Part shown: piece by piece, positions 45,801 through 57,800 of the stretch
How positions within the stretch are numbered: the stretch's first letter is position 1
Layout: each line of letters starts with the position of its first letter
Program-made: the position numbers and the translations under genes
Notes under the pieces: generated by a model
What the model was told of the DNA's origin: nothing
Seen by the model: only the letters and a program-made list of their open reading frames with translations
The model's database searches: none
Assembly (NCBI RefSeq): GCF_000282515.1
Contig: NZ_AKJD01000052.1
Span: forward strand, 27,590-91,589
Length of the DNA: 64,000 nucleotides
DNA from: Pseudomonas sp. GM80
Lineage (GTDB): Bacteria; Pseudomonadota; Gammaproteobacteria; Pseudomonadales; Pseudomonadaceae
Direction of reading: 5' to 3'

Positions 45801-48800
45801 TCAGGAAGCCGTGCTGCTGGCGCGCGAAGATCAACCCGGGCAACCACGCCTGGTGGCCTATTTCACCGAGCAGAGCCAGGTCGAACCGCTGGCCGTGGCC
45901 GAGTTGCGCGCGCACCTGTTGACGCAGTTGCCGGAGTACATGGTGCCGGTGGCTTTTGTCCGACTCGACGCATTGCCGTTGACCGCCAATGGCAAAGTCG
46001 ACCGCAAGGCCCTGCCGAAACCCGAGCGTGCGGCGCTGTTCACCCGCGAATACGAGGCGCCACTTAATGAGCTGGAAAGTGCCTTGGCGCAGATCTGGGC
46101 GCAGGTGCTGCAAGTCGAGCGAGTCGGGCGTCAGGATCACTTCTTCGAACTCGGCGGCCATTCACTGTTGGCCATGCGCATGGTGTCCCAGGTTCGCCAG
46201 CGCCTCGGCGTCGAACTGGCGCTGGGTGATCTGTTTGCCAACGCTGAACTGGCGGCGGTCGCCGAGGCGGTGGCGCAGGCCGGGCGCAGCACGCAACCGG
46301 AGATTGTCGCGGTGGCCCGTGATGGCGCCTTGCCGCTGTCGTTCGCCCAGCAACGCTTGTGGTTTCTGGCGCAAATGGAAGGCGCCAACACCGCGTACAA
46401 CATTCCCATCGGCCTGCGTCTGCGCGGCCAACTGGATGAGCCTGCGCTGCAACAAGCCTTGGCGCGCATCGTCGCGCGGCATGAAACCCTGCGCAGCCGT
46501 TTCGCCCAGTTCAATGATCAGGCGCAAGTACTGATTGCTCCGCTCGACAGTGGCTTGCTGCTGCGCGTCGAAGATTTGCGCCAACATCCGCAACCCGACG
46601 AAACCTTGCAGGCGCTGATTCAGGGCGAAGCCTCGGGGCCGTTTGATTTGCAGGACGATGCGCTGATTCGTGGTCGGTTGGTGCGGCTCGCCGACGATCA
46701 TCATGTGCTGTTGCTGACCCTGCATCACATCATCTCTGATGGCTGGTCGATGGGGGTTTTGACCCGCGAACTGATGGCGTTGTATCAGGCCTTCAGCCAT
46801 GGCCAGCCAGATCCGCTACCGCCGCTGACGCTGCAATACACCGATTACGCGGTGTGGCAGCGGCGCTGGCTCAGTGGTGAGGTATTGCAGCGTCAGAGCG
46901 AATACTGGCACCAGACCCTGGCTGGCGCGCCGGCACTGTTGACGCTGCCGACCGACCGCGTGCGCCCGGCGCAGCAGGATTACGCCGGCAGCACCGTCGA
47001 CGTGGTGCTCGACGAACGCCTGAGTGCCGGACTCAAGGCTTTGGCTCAGCGTCACGGCGTGACGATGTACATGCTCATGCTCAGTGCCTGGGCGAGTCTG
47101 TTGAGTCGTTTGTCCGGGCAAGCCGAAGTGGTCATCGGTTCGCCCGTGGCCAACCGCACACGCGCCGAGATCGAAGGCCTGATCGGCATGTTCGTCAACA
47201 CCCTGGCCTTGCGTATCGATACGTCGGGTGAGTTGAGCAGCGAAGCGCTGCTGGCGCGGGTCAAGGCGCGAACGCTGCAAGCGCAGGCGCATCAGGACCT
47301 GCCGTTCGAACAAGTGGTGGAAATCACCAAACCTGCGCGGAGCATGGCGCACAGCCCGTTGTTTCAGGTGATGTTCAGTTGGGACAGCGGCCATGGCGCC
47401 AGTCTGAGTCTCGGCGATCTGACCCTGGAAAGCGTCGCCGAGCCTAGCCACTTCGCCAAATTCGATCTGTCGCTGACGCTGGCAGACGCGCCGGGCGGGA
47501 TTCGTGGTGTGCTGGAGTACGCGATTGCCCTGTTCGATGAGTCGACGATCCAGCGTTATGTCGGCTACTTCCAGCGACTGTTGCAGGCGATGGTCAGCAA
47601 CGATCAGGCGGTACTGGATCAGGTCGAGTTGTTGGCGGACGACGAACGTCAGCATCTGCTGGTTGATCTGAACGACACCGCCGTCAAACACGATCTTGAG
47701 CAGACCGTTCACGGTCGTTTCGAGGCGCAGGTGTTGCGCACGCCCGAGGCTGATGCCGTGGTGGCCGGTGAGCTGCGTTTGAGTTACGCCGAGTTGAACC
47801 GGCGCGCCAACCGACTCGCTCATCACTTGCGCCGGTGCGGTGTCGATCGCGATGCGCGGGTGGCGATCTGCGTCGAGCGCGGGCCGCAGTTGCTGGTCGG
47901 TCTGCTGGCGATTCTCAAGGCTGGTGGTGCTTATGTGCCGCTGGACCCCGGTTATCCTGCCGAACGTCTGGCTTACATGCTCGAGGACAGCGCGCCCGTA
48001 GCGGTGCTGGTACATGCGCCGACGCGCGCGCTGATCGGTGGGTGGGCCGGCGGAATGGTCGATTTCGACCATTGCTCCTGGCAAGACCTTGCGTCGAGCA
48101 ATCCGCAGGTGCCGGACCTGAGCGCCGCGAACCTGGCTTATGTGATTTACACCTCCGGTTCCACCGGCACCCCGAAAGGCGTGATGGTCGAGCATCGTAA
48201 TCTGGGTAATCTGCTGCACTGGAGCGCCAGCCTGTGTCCGTTGTCGAGCGGCGCCGCGCTGTTGCAGAAAACCCCGTTCAGCTTCGATGCCTCGGTGTGG
48301 GAGCTGTTCTGGCCGTTGAGCTGCGGCATGCGTCTGGTCCTCGCCGGCCCGGACGATCATCGTGATCCCGCCGCGCTGGTGCAGCTGATTCGTCAGCAAC
48401 AGGTCAATGTCATCCAGTTCGTACCGGCGCTGTTGCAGCAATTCCTTGAAGTGGAAGAAGTCGTTGAGTGCCGCAGCCTTAGCGATGTGTTCTGTGGTGG
48501 CGGTGAGCTGACTGCCGCGTTGGTGCGCAGCGTGCGTGAACGTCTGCCGCAGGTGCGCCTGCACAACGTTTATGGCCCGACCGAAGCCACCGTCGACAGC
48601 ACGGTGTGGACGCTGGAGCCTGAATCGCCGGTTCTGGAAAGCACGCCGCCGATTGGCAAACCGCTGTGCAACACCCGCGTGTATGTCCTCGACGCTCATC
48701 AGCAACCGGTGCCATTCGGTGTGGTCGGCGAGATGTATCTGGGCGGTGTGCAGGTGGCGCGGGGCTATCTGAATCGACCTGAGCTGACGGCCGAACGCTT

Positions 48801-51800
48801 CCTCGACGATCCGTTCAGCGATCAGCCAGGCGCGCGCTTGTACCGCACCGGCGACGTCGCACGGTATCGGGCCGATGGCAACATCGAGTACCTGGGGCGC
48901 AATGACGATCAGGTCAAGATCCGTGGTTTGCGCATCGAACTGGGCGAGATCCAGGCGCATCTGGCGCACATCGACGGCGTGCGCGAAGCGACGGTACTGG
49001 CCCGTGAAGATGTGCCGGGCGATCAGCGTCTGGTCGCTTATTACAGCGGCGAGCCGCTGGACATCGAACAGTTGCGCAGCCAACTGCTCAAGCAGTTGCC
49101 GGATTACATGGTGCCTGCGGTGTTTGTGCATCTGCCGGCCCTGCCACTGAGCCCCAACGGCAAACTGGATCGCCAGGCCTTGCCGGCCCCTGACCCATCG
49201 GCGCTGCAAACCCGCGCGTACGAAGCCCCGATCGGTGAAGTCGAGACCGTGATTGCCGGGATCTGGGCCGAGTTGCTCAAGGTCGAGCGGGTAGGGCGCT
49301 TTGATCATTTCTTCGAACTGGGCGGCCATTCGTTGCTGGCGGTCAATCTGGTTGCGCGCATGCGCCGCGCCGGGCTGTCGGCGGATATTCGCGTGCTGTT
49401 CGGCCAACCGACGCTGGCCGCACTGGCGGCGGCAGTGGGTGGGGCGCCTGAAGCGGCGGTGCCGGCAAACCTTATTCCGGCCGATTGCCCGCACATCACG
49501 CCCGACCTGCTGCCGCTGGTGGCGCTGGATCAAGCGACGATCGACCGCATCGTCGCGAGTGTCCCCGGCGGCGCGCGCAACGTGCAGGACATCTATCCGC
49601 TGGCGCCGTTGCAGACCGGCATCCTGTTCCATCATCTGTCGGCCGCGCAGGGCGATCCGTACGTGTTGCAGGCGCAGTTCGCCTTCGCCGATGAACAGCG
49701 TTTGCAGACCTTCACCAACGCACTGCAACGGGTGATCGAGCGCCACGACATTCTGCGTACTTCGCTGTTCTGGGAAGGGCTGGATGAGCCGGTGCAAGTG
49801 GTCTGGCGTCAGGCTTCGTTGAGCTGCGAGGCCCTGCAACTGGACGCCGAAGCGGGCGATGCACTGAGTCAGTTGCATGCGCGATTCACCGTCGAAACCT
49901 ACCGTATGCCGGTTACCGAAGCACCGCTGATGCGCGTGGTCTACAGCCGCGATGCAGCCCGTCAACGTGTGGTGGCATTGCTGCTGTTCCATCACCTGGT
50001 GATGGATCACGTCGCGCTCGAAGTGTTGCAGCACGAGATGCAGGCGTTTCTGCTGGGCAATGCCGAGCAACTGAGCGAGCCGGTGCCGTACCGCAATTAC
50101 GTGGCGCACACCCGCTCCGGGCTGAGCGAACAAGAGCACCAAAGCTTTTTCAGCGAGATGCTCGGCGCTGTTGATGAACCGACTTTGCCGTATGGTCAGC
50201 AACGGGTCGACGACGCGCCAGCGCAAGAGGCGCAGCTGGCGTTGCCACATTCACTGAGCCACAGCGTGCGCCAGCAGGCACGGCGATTGGGTGTCAGTGC
50301 TGCCAGCTTGATGCACCTCGCCTGGGCGCAGGTGCTGGGGCAATTGTCCGGGCGCGATGCCGTGGTGTTTGGCACGGTGTTGCTCGGTCGATTGCAGGGC
50401 GGTGAAGGCTCGGAGCGCGCGCTCGGCGTGTTCATCAACACCTTGCCGCTGTGCATCGAGCTGAACACTCATAGCGTCAAAGGCGCCGCACTGGCGACCC
50501 ACGAACGCCTGAGTCAGTTGCTCGCCCATGAACATGCGCAACTGGCGCAGGTGCAACAGTGCAGCGCCATGCCGGCGGGCACGCCGCTGTTCAGCACATT
50601 GCTCAATTATCGTCATAGCGCCCCGGTCGGGCCGATAGCTGCCGAGGTGCAAGCGGCGTGGCACGGCATGCAATTGCTCGATGCCGAAGAGCACAGCAAC
50701 TATCGCCTGACCCTCAGCGTTGACGATCTCGGCGAAGACTTCCGCCTGAAGGTATTGGCCGGGGCCGGCATTGATCCGCAGCGCATCTGCGGGTACATGC
50801 AGGGTGCGTTAAGCGTACTGCTTGATGCGCTGGAGCACACGCCGCACGTGGGCTTCGATCGGTTGTCGATCTTGCCGGCAGCAGAACGTGAACAGTTGCT
50901 GATGGATTTCAATGCGACCGAAGCCGACTACCCGCGTGGGCTGACGATTGCCCAGCGCTTCGAATCGCAGGTCGCCGAGCGTCCGCAGGCTGTGGCAGCG
51001 GTGTTGGCCGGGCAGCCACTGACGTACTTGCAACTCAATCGCCAAGCCAATGCGTTGGCGCATCACTTGATTGCCAACGGGGTGAAAGCCGACGACCGCG
51101 TGGCCATCGTCGCCCGTCGGGGTCTGGACACACTGGTCGGGCTGGTCGCTATTCTCAAGGCCGGCGCCGGCTATGTGCCGATCGATCCGGCGCATCCCGC
51201 CGAGCGGATCAGTTATTTATTGAGCGACAGCGCGCCAGTCGCAGTGCTCACTCAAAGCGATCTGCACGAGAAATTGCCGCTGCTGAGCGTGCCAGTGATT
51301 GATGTCGACCTGTGCGCATGGCCGGCGCAGGCGCAGCACAACCCTTCGGTACCAGATTTGACGGTCAAGCACCTGGCGTATGTGATCTACACCTCGGGTT
51401 CCACCGGCCTGCCCAAAGGGGTCATGGTCGAGCATCAGACACTGTCCAACCTGGTCGACTGGCATTGTGAAACGTTCGATTTACGCGCCGGCAACCACAC
51501 CTCAAGTCTTGCTGGCTTTGGTTTCGATGCGATGGCGTGGGAAGTCTGGCCGGCCCTGTGCGCGGGCGCGACTTTGCACCTGGCACCGACCCATGACGGC
51601 GCTGAAGACATCGATGGATTGCTCGACTGGTGGCGCGCGCAACCGCTGGACGTGAGCTTTTTGCCGACACCGGTCGCCGAATACGCGTTCAGCCAGAACC
51701 TTGATCATCCGACCTTGCGTACCTTGCTGATCGGTGGCGATCGCTTGCGTCAGTTCAGCCGTCAGCAGCGCTTCGCCGTGATCAACAACTACGGCCCGAC

Positions 51801-54800
51801 CGAGGCCACCGTGGTCGCCACCTCCGGGCATGTCGAAGTGGGCGCGGCGTTGCACATCGGCAAACCGGTGGCGAACGCGGCGGTTTATTTGCTCGACGAG
51901 CAGCAACGCCCGGTGCCAATGGGCGTGATGGGCGAGTTGTACGTCGGTGGCGGCGGAGTCGCTCGGGGTTATCTGAACCGCGCCGACCTGACCGCCGAAC
52001 GTTTCCTGCACGACCCGTTCAGCCGCACGCCGAATGCGCGCATGTACCGCACCGGTGACCTTGCCCGCTGGCGCGAAGACGGCTCGCTCGACTACTTGGG
52101 ACGTAACGACGACCAGGTGAAAATCCGTGGCATGCGCATTGAATTGGGCGAAATCGAGACCCGTCTCAATCAGCTCGCCGGGATCAACGAAGCGGTGCTG
52201 CTGGCCCGCGAGGATCAACCCGGCCAGCCGCGACTGGTGGCGTATTTCACCGAACAGGCGGGGGCCGGGACACTCGCAGCGAGCGAGTTGCGCGAGCATC
52301 TGCTGGCGCAGTTGCCGGACTACATGGTGCCGGCGGCGTTTGTCCGGCTTGAGGCTTTGCCGTTGACCGCCAATGGCAAGGTCGACCGCAAGGCGTTGCC
52401 CAAACCGGATCTGGCCGCGTTGCCGACCCGCGAATACGTGGCGCCGCAAGGCGAGCTGGAAACCGCGCTGGCGCAGATCTGGGCCGAAGTGCTGCAAGTC
52501 GAGCGGGTTGGTCGTCACGATCACTTCTTCGAACTCGGCGGCCATTCGCTGCTGGCGATGCGCATGGTCTCGTGGGTCCGTCAGCGCCTCGGCGTCGAAC
52601 TGGCGTTGAGTGATCTGTTTGCCGACGGGCAATTGAGCGCAGTCGCCGCAGTATTGAATCGCGCCGGGCGCAGCACGCTTGCGCAAATGGTGCCGGTATC
52701 GCGTGATCAACCCCTGCCGATGTCCTTCGCCCAACAACGCCTGTGGTTCCTGGCGCAGATGGCCGGCGGCAACTCGGCGTACAACATTCCGGTCGGGTTG
52801 CGCCTGCGCGGGCACCTCGACGTCGATGCCCTGCAAAGGGCGCTGGCACGGATCGTGGCTCGTCACGAAACCCTGCGCAGCCGTTTCATCCGCATCGACG
52901 ACACTGCGCAGGTGTCGATTGCCCCGGTCGACAGCGGTTTGCTCTTGCGCGTGGAAGACCTGCGTCAAGACTTGCAAGCCGAACTCACCTTGCAGGCATT
53001 GATGGCGCAAGAAGCCTCGACAGCCTTTGATCTGCAGGACGATTCGTTGATTCGCGGACGGTTGGTGCGCCTGGCCGACGAGCATCATGTGCTGCTGTTG
53101 ACCGTGCATCACATCGTCGCCGACGGCTGGTCGATGGGCGTACTGACCGCTGAGTTGATGGCGTTGTATCAAGCGTTCAGCCAGGGTCAGCCTGATCCGC
53201 TGCCAGCCCTGACCCTGCAATACGGCGACTACGCCGTGTGGCAACGGGGTTGGCTCAGCGGTGACGTGCTGCAGCAGCAAAGCCAATACTGGCAGCAGAC
53301 CCTCGATGGCGCGCCGGCCTTGTTGACGCTGCCCACCGATCGCCCGCGACCGGCGCAACAGGATTACACCGGCGCCAACCTCGAAGTGCTGCTGGACCCG
53401 CGCCTGAGTGCAGGGCTCAAGGCCTTGAGCCAACGTCACGGCGTGACCCTGTTCATGACCGTGATGAGCGCCTGGGCATCGCTGATGAGTCGCCTGTCCG
53501 GGCAGACCGATGTGGTGATCGGTGCGCCGGTGGCCAACCGCAGCCGCGCGGAACTCGAAGGCTTGATCGGCATGTTCGTCAACACGCTGGCCTTGCGCAT
53601 CGACACCTCGGGCGCGGTGAGCGTCGAAGCGCTGTTGGCGCAGGTCAAGGCGCGGACACTGGAGGCCCAGGCGCATCAGGATCTGCCGTTCGAACAAGTG
53701 GTGGAAATCGCCCGACCGCTGCGCAGTCTGGCGCACAGCCCGCTGTTCCAGACCACGCTGAACTGGGACAGCAGCGTCGGCCCGCAACTGGCGCTCGGCG
53801 AGCTGACACTGGAGGGCGTCGCCGGGCCGGGCGATGTCGCCAAGTTTGATTTGACGCTGACACTGGGCGAGGTCAACGGAGTGATTCGCGGCTCGCTGAA
53901 CTACGCCACGGCGCTGTTCGATGCGTCGACGGTCGAGCGGTACATCGGGTACTTGCAGCGCTTGCTTGAAGCGATGATCAGCAGTGATCAAACGGTGTTG
54001 GAGCAGGTGCCGTTGATGGCAGCGGATGAGCGCAAGCGCTTGCTGCGTGACTTCAACGCCACGGCGCGCGATTACCCGCGAACACTGACCGTCCACGGAA
54101 TTTTCCAGCAGCAGGCAGCAGCGCATCCCAAGGCTGTAGCGGCGGTGCATGGCACGCATTCGCTGAGCTACTTTGAGCTGAATGCCCAGGCTAACCGACT
54201 GGCCCATCACCTGATCGCTCACGGCGTGCAACCGGGCGACCACGTGGCGATCCTGCTGCCGCGCTCGCTGGAGCTGCTGGTTGCGCAACTGGCCATTGCC
54301 AAGTGTGCGGCGGCGTACGTGCCGCTGGACATCAATGCGCCGAGCGAACGCCAGGCGTTCATGGTCGAGGACTGTCAGGCAGTGGCGCTGTTGACCTTGA
54401 GCAGTGAAATCATCGCCTACGCTGCGCCGCGCATCGATCTCGACACGCTGACCCTCAACGGCCAGCCGACGCACAATCCGAATCTTGTGCAGTCTTCCGA
54501 GGCGCTGGCGTACATCATGTACACCTCGGGTTCCACCGGCACGCCGAAAGGGGTGATGGTGCCGCATCGGGGCATCGGTCGGTTGGTGCTCAACAACGGT
54601 TACGCCGATTTCACTGCGCAGGATCGTGTGGTGTTCGCCTCGAACCCGGCGTTCGACGCGAGCACCATGGACATCTGGGGGCCACTGCTCAACGGCGGTC
54701 GCGTGGTGGTCATCGACCATCAAACCCTGCTTGATCCGAATGCCTTCGGCCGTGAACTGAGTGCCAGCGGCGCGACGATCCTGTTTGTCACCACCGCGCT

Positions 54801-57800
54801 GTTCAACCAGTACGTGCAACTGATTCCGCAGGCGCTCAAGGGCCTGCGGATTCTGCTGTGCGGCGGTGAGCGTGGCGATCCGGCGGCGTTCCGGCGCCTG
54901 CTGGCCGAGGCCCCGGCATTGCGCATCGTGCATTGCTACGGCCCGACCGAAACTACCACCTACGCAACGACGTTCGAAGTGCAGGAGGTGGCTGAAAACG
55001 CCGAGAGCGTGCCGATTGGCGGCCCCATCGGCAACACGCAGGTGTACGTGCTCGACGCGTATCAGCAACCGGTGCCGATGGGCGTGACCGGCGAGCTGTA
55101 CATCGGCGGGCAGGGCGTGGCGCTGGGTTACCTGAATCGACCCGATCTGAGCGCCGAGAAATTCCTCTGCGATCCGTTCAGCGAAACACCGGGTGCGCGG
55201 CTCTACCGCACCGGCGACCTCGCGCGCTGGCTGGCGCCGGGGCAACTCGACTGCATCGGCCGCAACGACGATCAGGTGAAGATCCGTGGCTTTCGCATCG
55301 AACTGGGGGAAATCGAAAACCGCCTGCTGAACTGCCCGGGAATCAAGGAAGCGGTAGTGCTGGCGCGCCGCGACGGTCAGGACGCCACGCGTCTGGTGGC
55401 TTACTACACGGCGCACGATGGCGTGTTGGACAGCGCCGAACTGCACGCGCAATTGCACGCACGACTGCCGGAATACATGGTGCCGACGGCGTGGGTGCCA
55501 CTTGAGGTATTGCCGCTGAACAATAACGGCAAGGTCGACCGCAAGGCACTGCCAGCACCGACACAGGAGGCATTGCTCAGCCGGGTTTACGAGGCACCGG
55601 CCAATGCTCTGGAAATCAGCCTCGCACAGGTCTGGGCCGAGGTGTTACGGGTCGAAAAAGTCGGCCGTCATGACAACTTCTTCGAACTCGGCGGCCACTC
55701 GTTGCTGGCGATGCGCATGCTGTCCCAGGTGCGTCAGCAGTTGGGTGTGGAGCTGGCGCTGGCCGATCTGTTTGCCAACCCGGAACTGGCGGCGGTTGCC
55801 CAGGTCCTGGGTCAGGCCGAACGCAGCACCTTGCCCGAGATTCTGCCGGCACCGCGAGATCAGGCGCTGCCGCTGTCGTTCGCCCAGCAACGCTTGTGGT
55901 TCCTTGCGCAGATGGACGGTGGCAACACCGCCTACAACATTCCTTTGGGCTTGCACCTGCGTGGTCGACTCGACGCCGTGGCCCTGCAACGGGCATTGGC
56001 GCGGATCGTTGCGCGACACGAAACCCTGCGCAGCCGTTTCGCGCAATTGAACGACGAAGCACAGGTGCTGATTGCTCCGGTCGACAGTGGCCTGCCGCTG
56101 ATCGAGGAAGATTGGCGCCAACACCCGCAGACCGCCGAGGCCTTGCGCACATTGCTCGACACGGAAGCACGCGGGCCCTTCAATTTGCAGGACGACCCAT
56201 TGATTCGTGGACGTCTGGTGCGACTCGCCGATGATCACCATGTGCTGTTGCTGACCATGCACCACATCATCTCCGACGGCTGGTCGATGGGCGTGCTGAC
56301 CCGCGAATTGATGGCGCTGTATCAGGCGTTCAGCCATGGCGAGGAGGATCCGCTGCCGCCGCTGACCCTGCAATACGCCGACTACGCGGTGTGGCAACGG
56401 CGCTGGCTGAGCGGTGAGGTGCTGCAGCGTCAAAGCGATTACTGGCAGCAGACGCTGGCCGGAGCGCCGGCGTTGCTGAGCCTGCCGACTGACCGTCCGC
56501 GTCCGGCACAACAGGATCACCACGGCGGCAGTGTCGAAATCGTGCTGGACGAGCACACCAGCGTCGGTCTCAAGGCGTTGTGTCAGCGTCACGCCGTGAC
56601 GCCGTACATGGTCATCATGAGTGCCTGGGCGATGTTGCTGGCTCGCTTGTCCGGACAGTCCGATGTGGTGGTCGGCTCGCCGGTGGCCAACCGTACCCGC
56701 GCCGAGATCGAGGGGCTGATCGGCATGTTCGTCAACACCCTGGCGCTGCGTATCGATACCTCAGGCGATCTGACGGGGGCCGCGCTGCTGGCGCGGGTCA
56801 AGGCGCAGACGCTGGCGGCGCAGGCGCATCAGGATCTGCCGTTCGAACACGTGGTGGAAATCACCCGGCCGCTGCGCAGCCTCGCCCACACACCGTTGTT
56901 CCAGACGTTGTTGAGCTGGGACAGCAGCGTTGCGCCCGCCTTGGCACTGGGCGGCCTGACGCTGGAAGGCGTCGCCGGGGAAAATCACTTTGTGAAGTTC
57001 GATCTGTCGTTGAGTCTGGGTGAAACCCCGCAGGGAATTCGCGGCGCGCTGCGCTACGCCACGGCGTTGTTCGATGAGTCGACGGTGCGGCGTTTTGTCG
57101 GTTACTTCCAGCGCTTGCTGACGGCGCTGGTCAGCGATGATCAGGCGAAACTGGCGCAGGTCAATCTGCTGGCGGCGGATGAGCAGCAGCGCCTGCTCGG
57201 CGAGTTCAACGCGACTGCGCTCGATTGCCCGGTCGAGCAGCCGATTCAAAGCCTGTTCGAAGCGCAGGTGCAGCGTCAGCCGGACGCCATTGCCGTGCAG
57301 ATCGGCGAACACAGCCTGACGTATCGCGAACTGAATGCCCGCGCCAACCGTCTTGCGCAGCATCTGCGCGAGCAGGGTGTGGGGCCGGATGCGCGGGTGG
57401 CGCTGTGCGTCGAGCGTGGACTCGAGCTGGTGGTGGGGTTGCTTGGCATTCTCAAGGCCGGTGGCGCATATGTGCCGCTGGATCCGGCTTATCCGGCGGA
57501 GCGCCTCGACTACATGCTCAGGGACTGCGCGCCGACGGCGGTGTTGGTACACACGACGACCCGATCGCTGTTCGCCGCGACCGATGCGCTACTGATCGAC
57601 TTTGATCAATGCAGCTGGCACGACCAGTCAGACAGCAATCCGCAGGTGCCCGGCCTGAGTGCTTCGAATCTGGCCTACATGATCTACACCTCGGGTTCGA
57701 CCGGTACGCCGAAAGGCGTGATGCTGGAGCATCGTGGCCTGTGCAATCTGGTGCATTGGGGGTCGCAGATCTGCCCGCCGACCACAGACGGCGCGCTGTT

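Noticed and set aside
51502..55458. Open frame of about 1300 codons on the minus strand within NRPS3
   Set aside because: It has the same origin: antisense to module 9-10 coding sequence, with no recognisable protein features.
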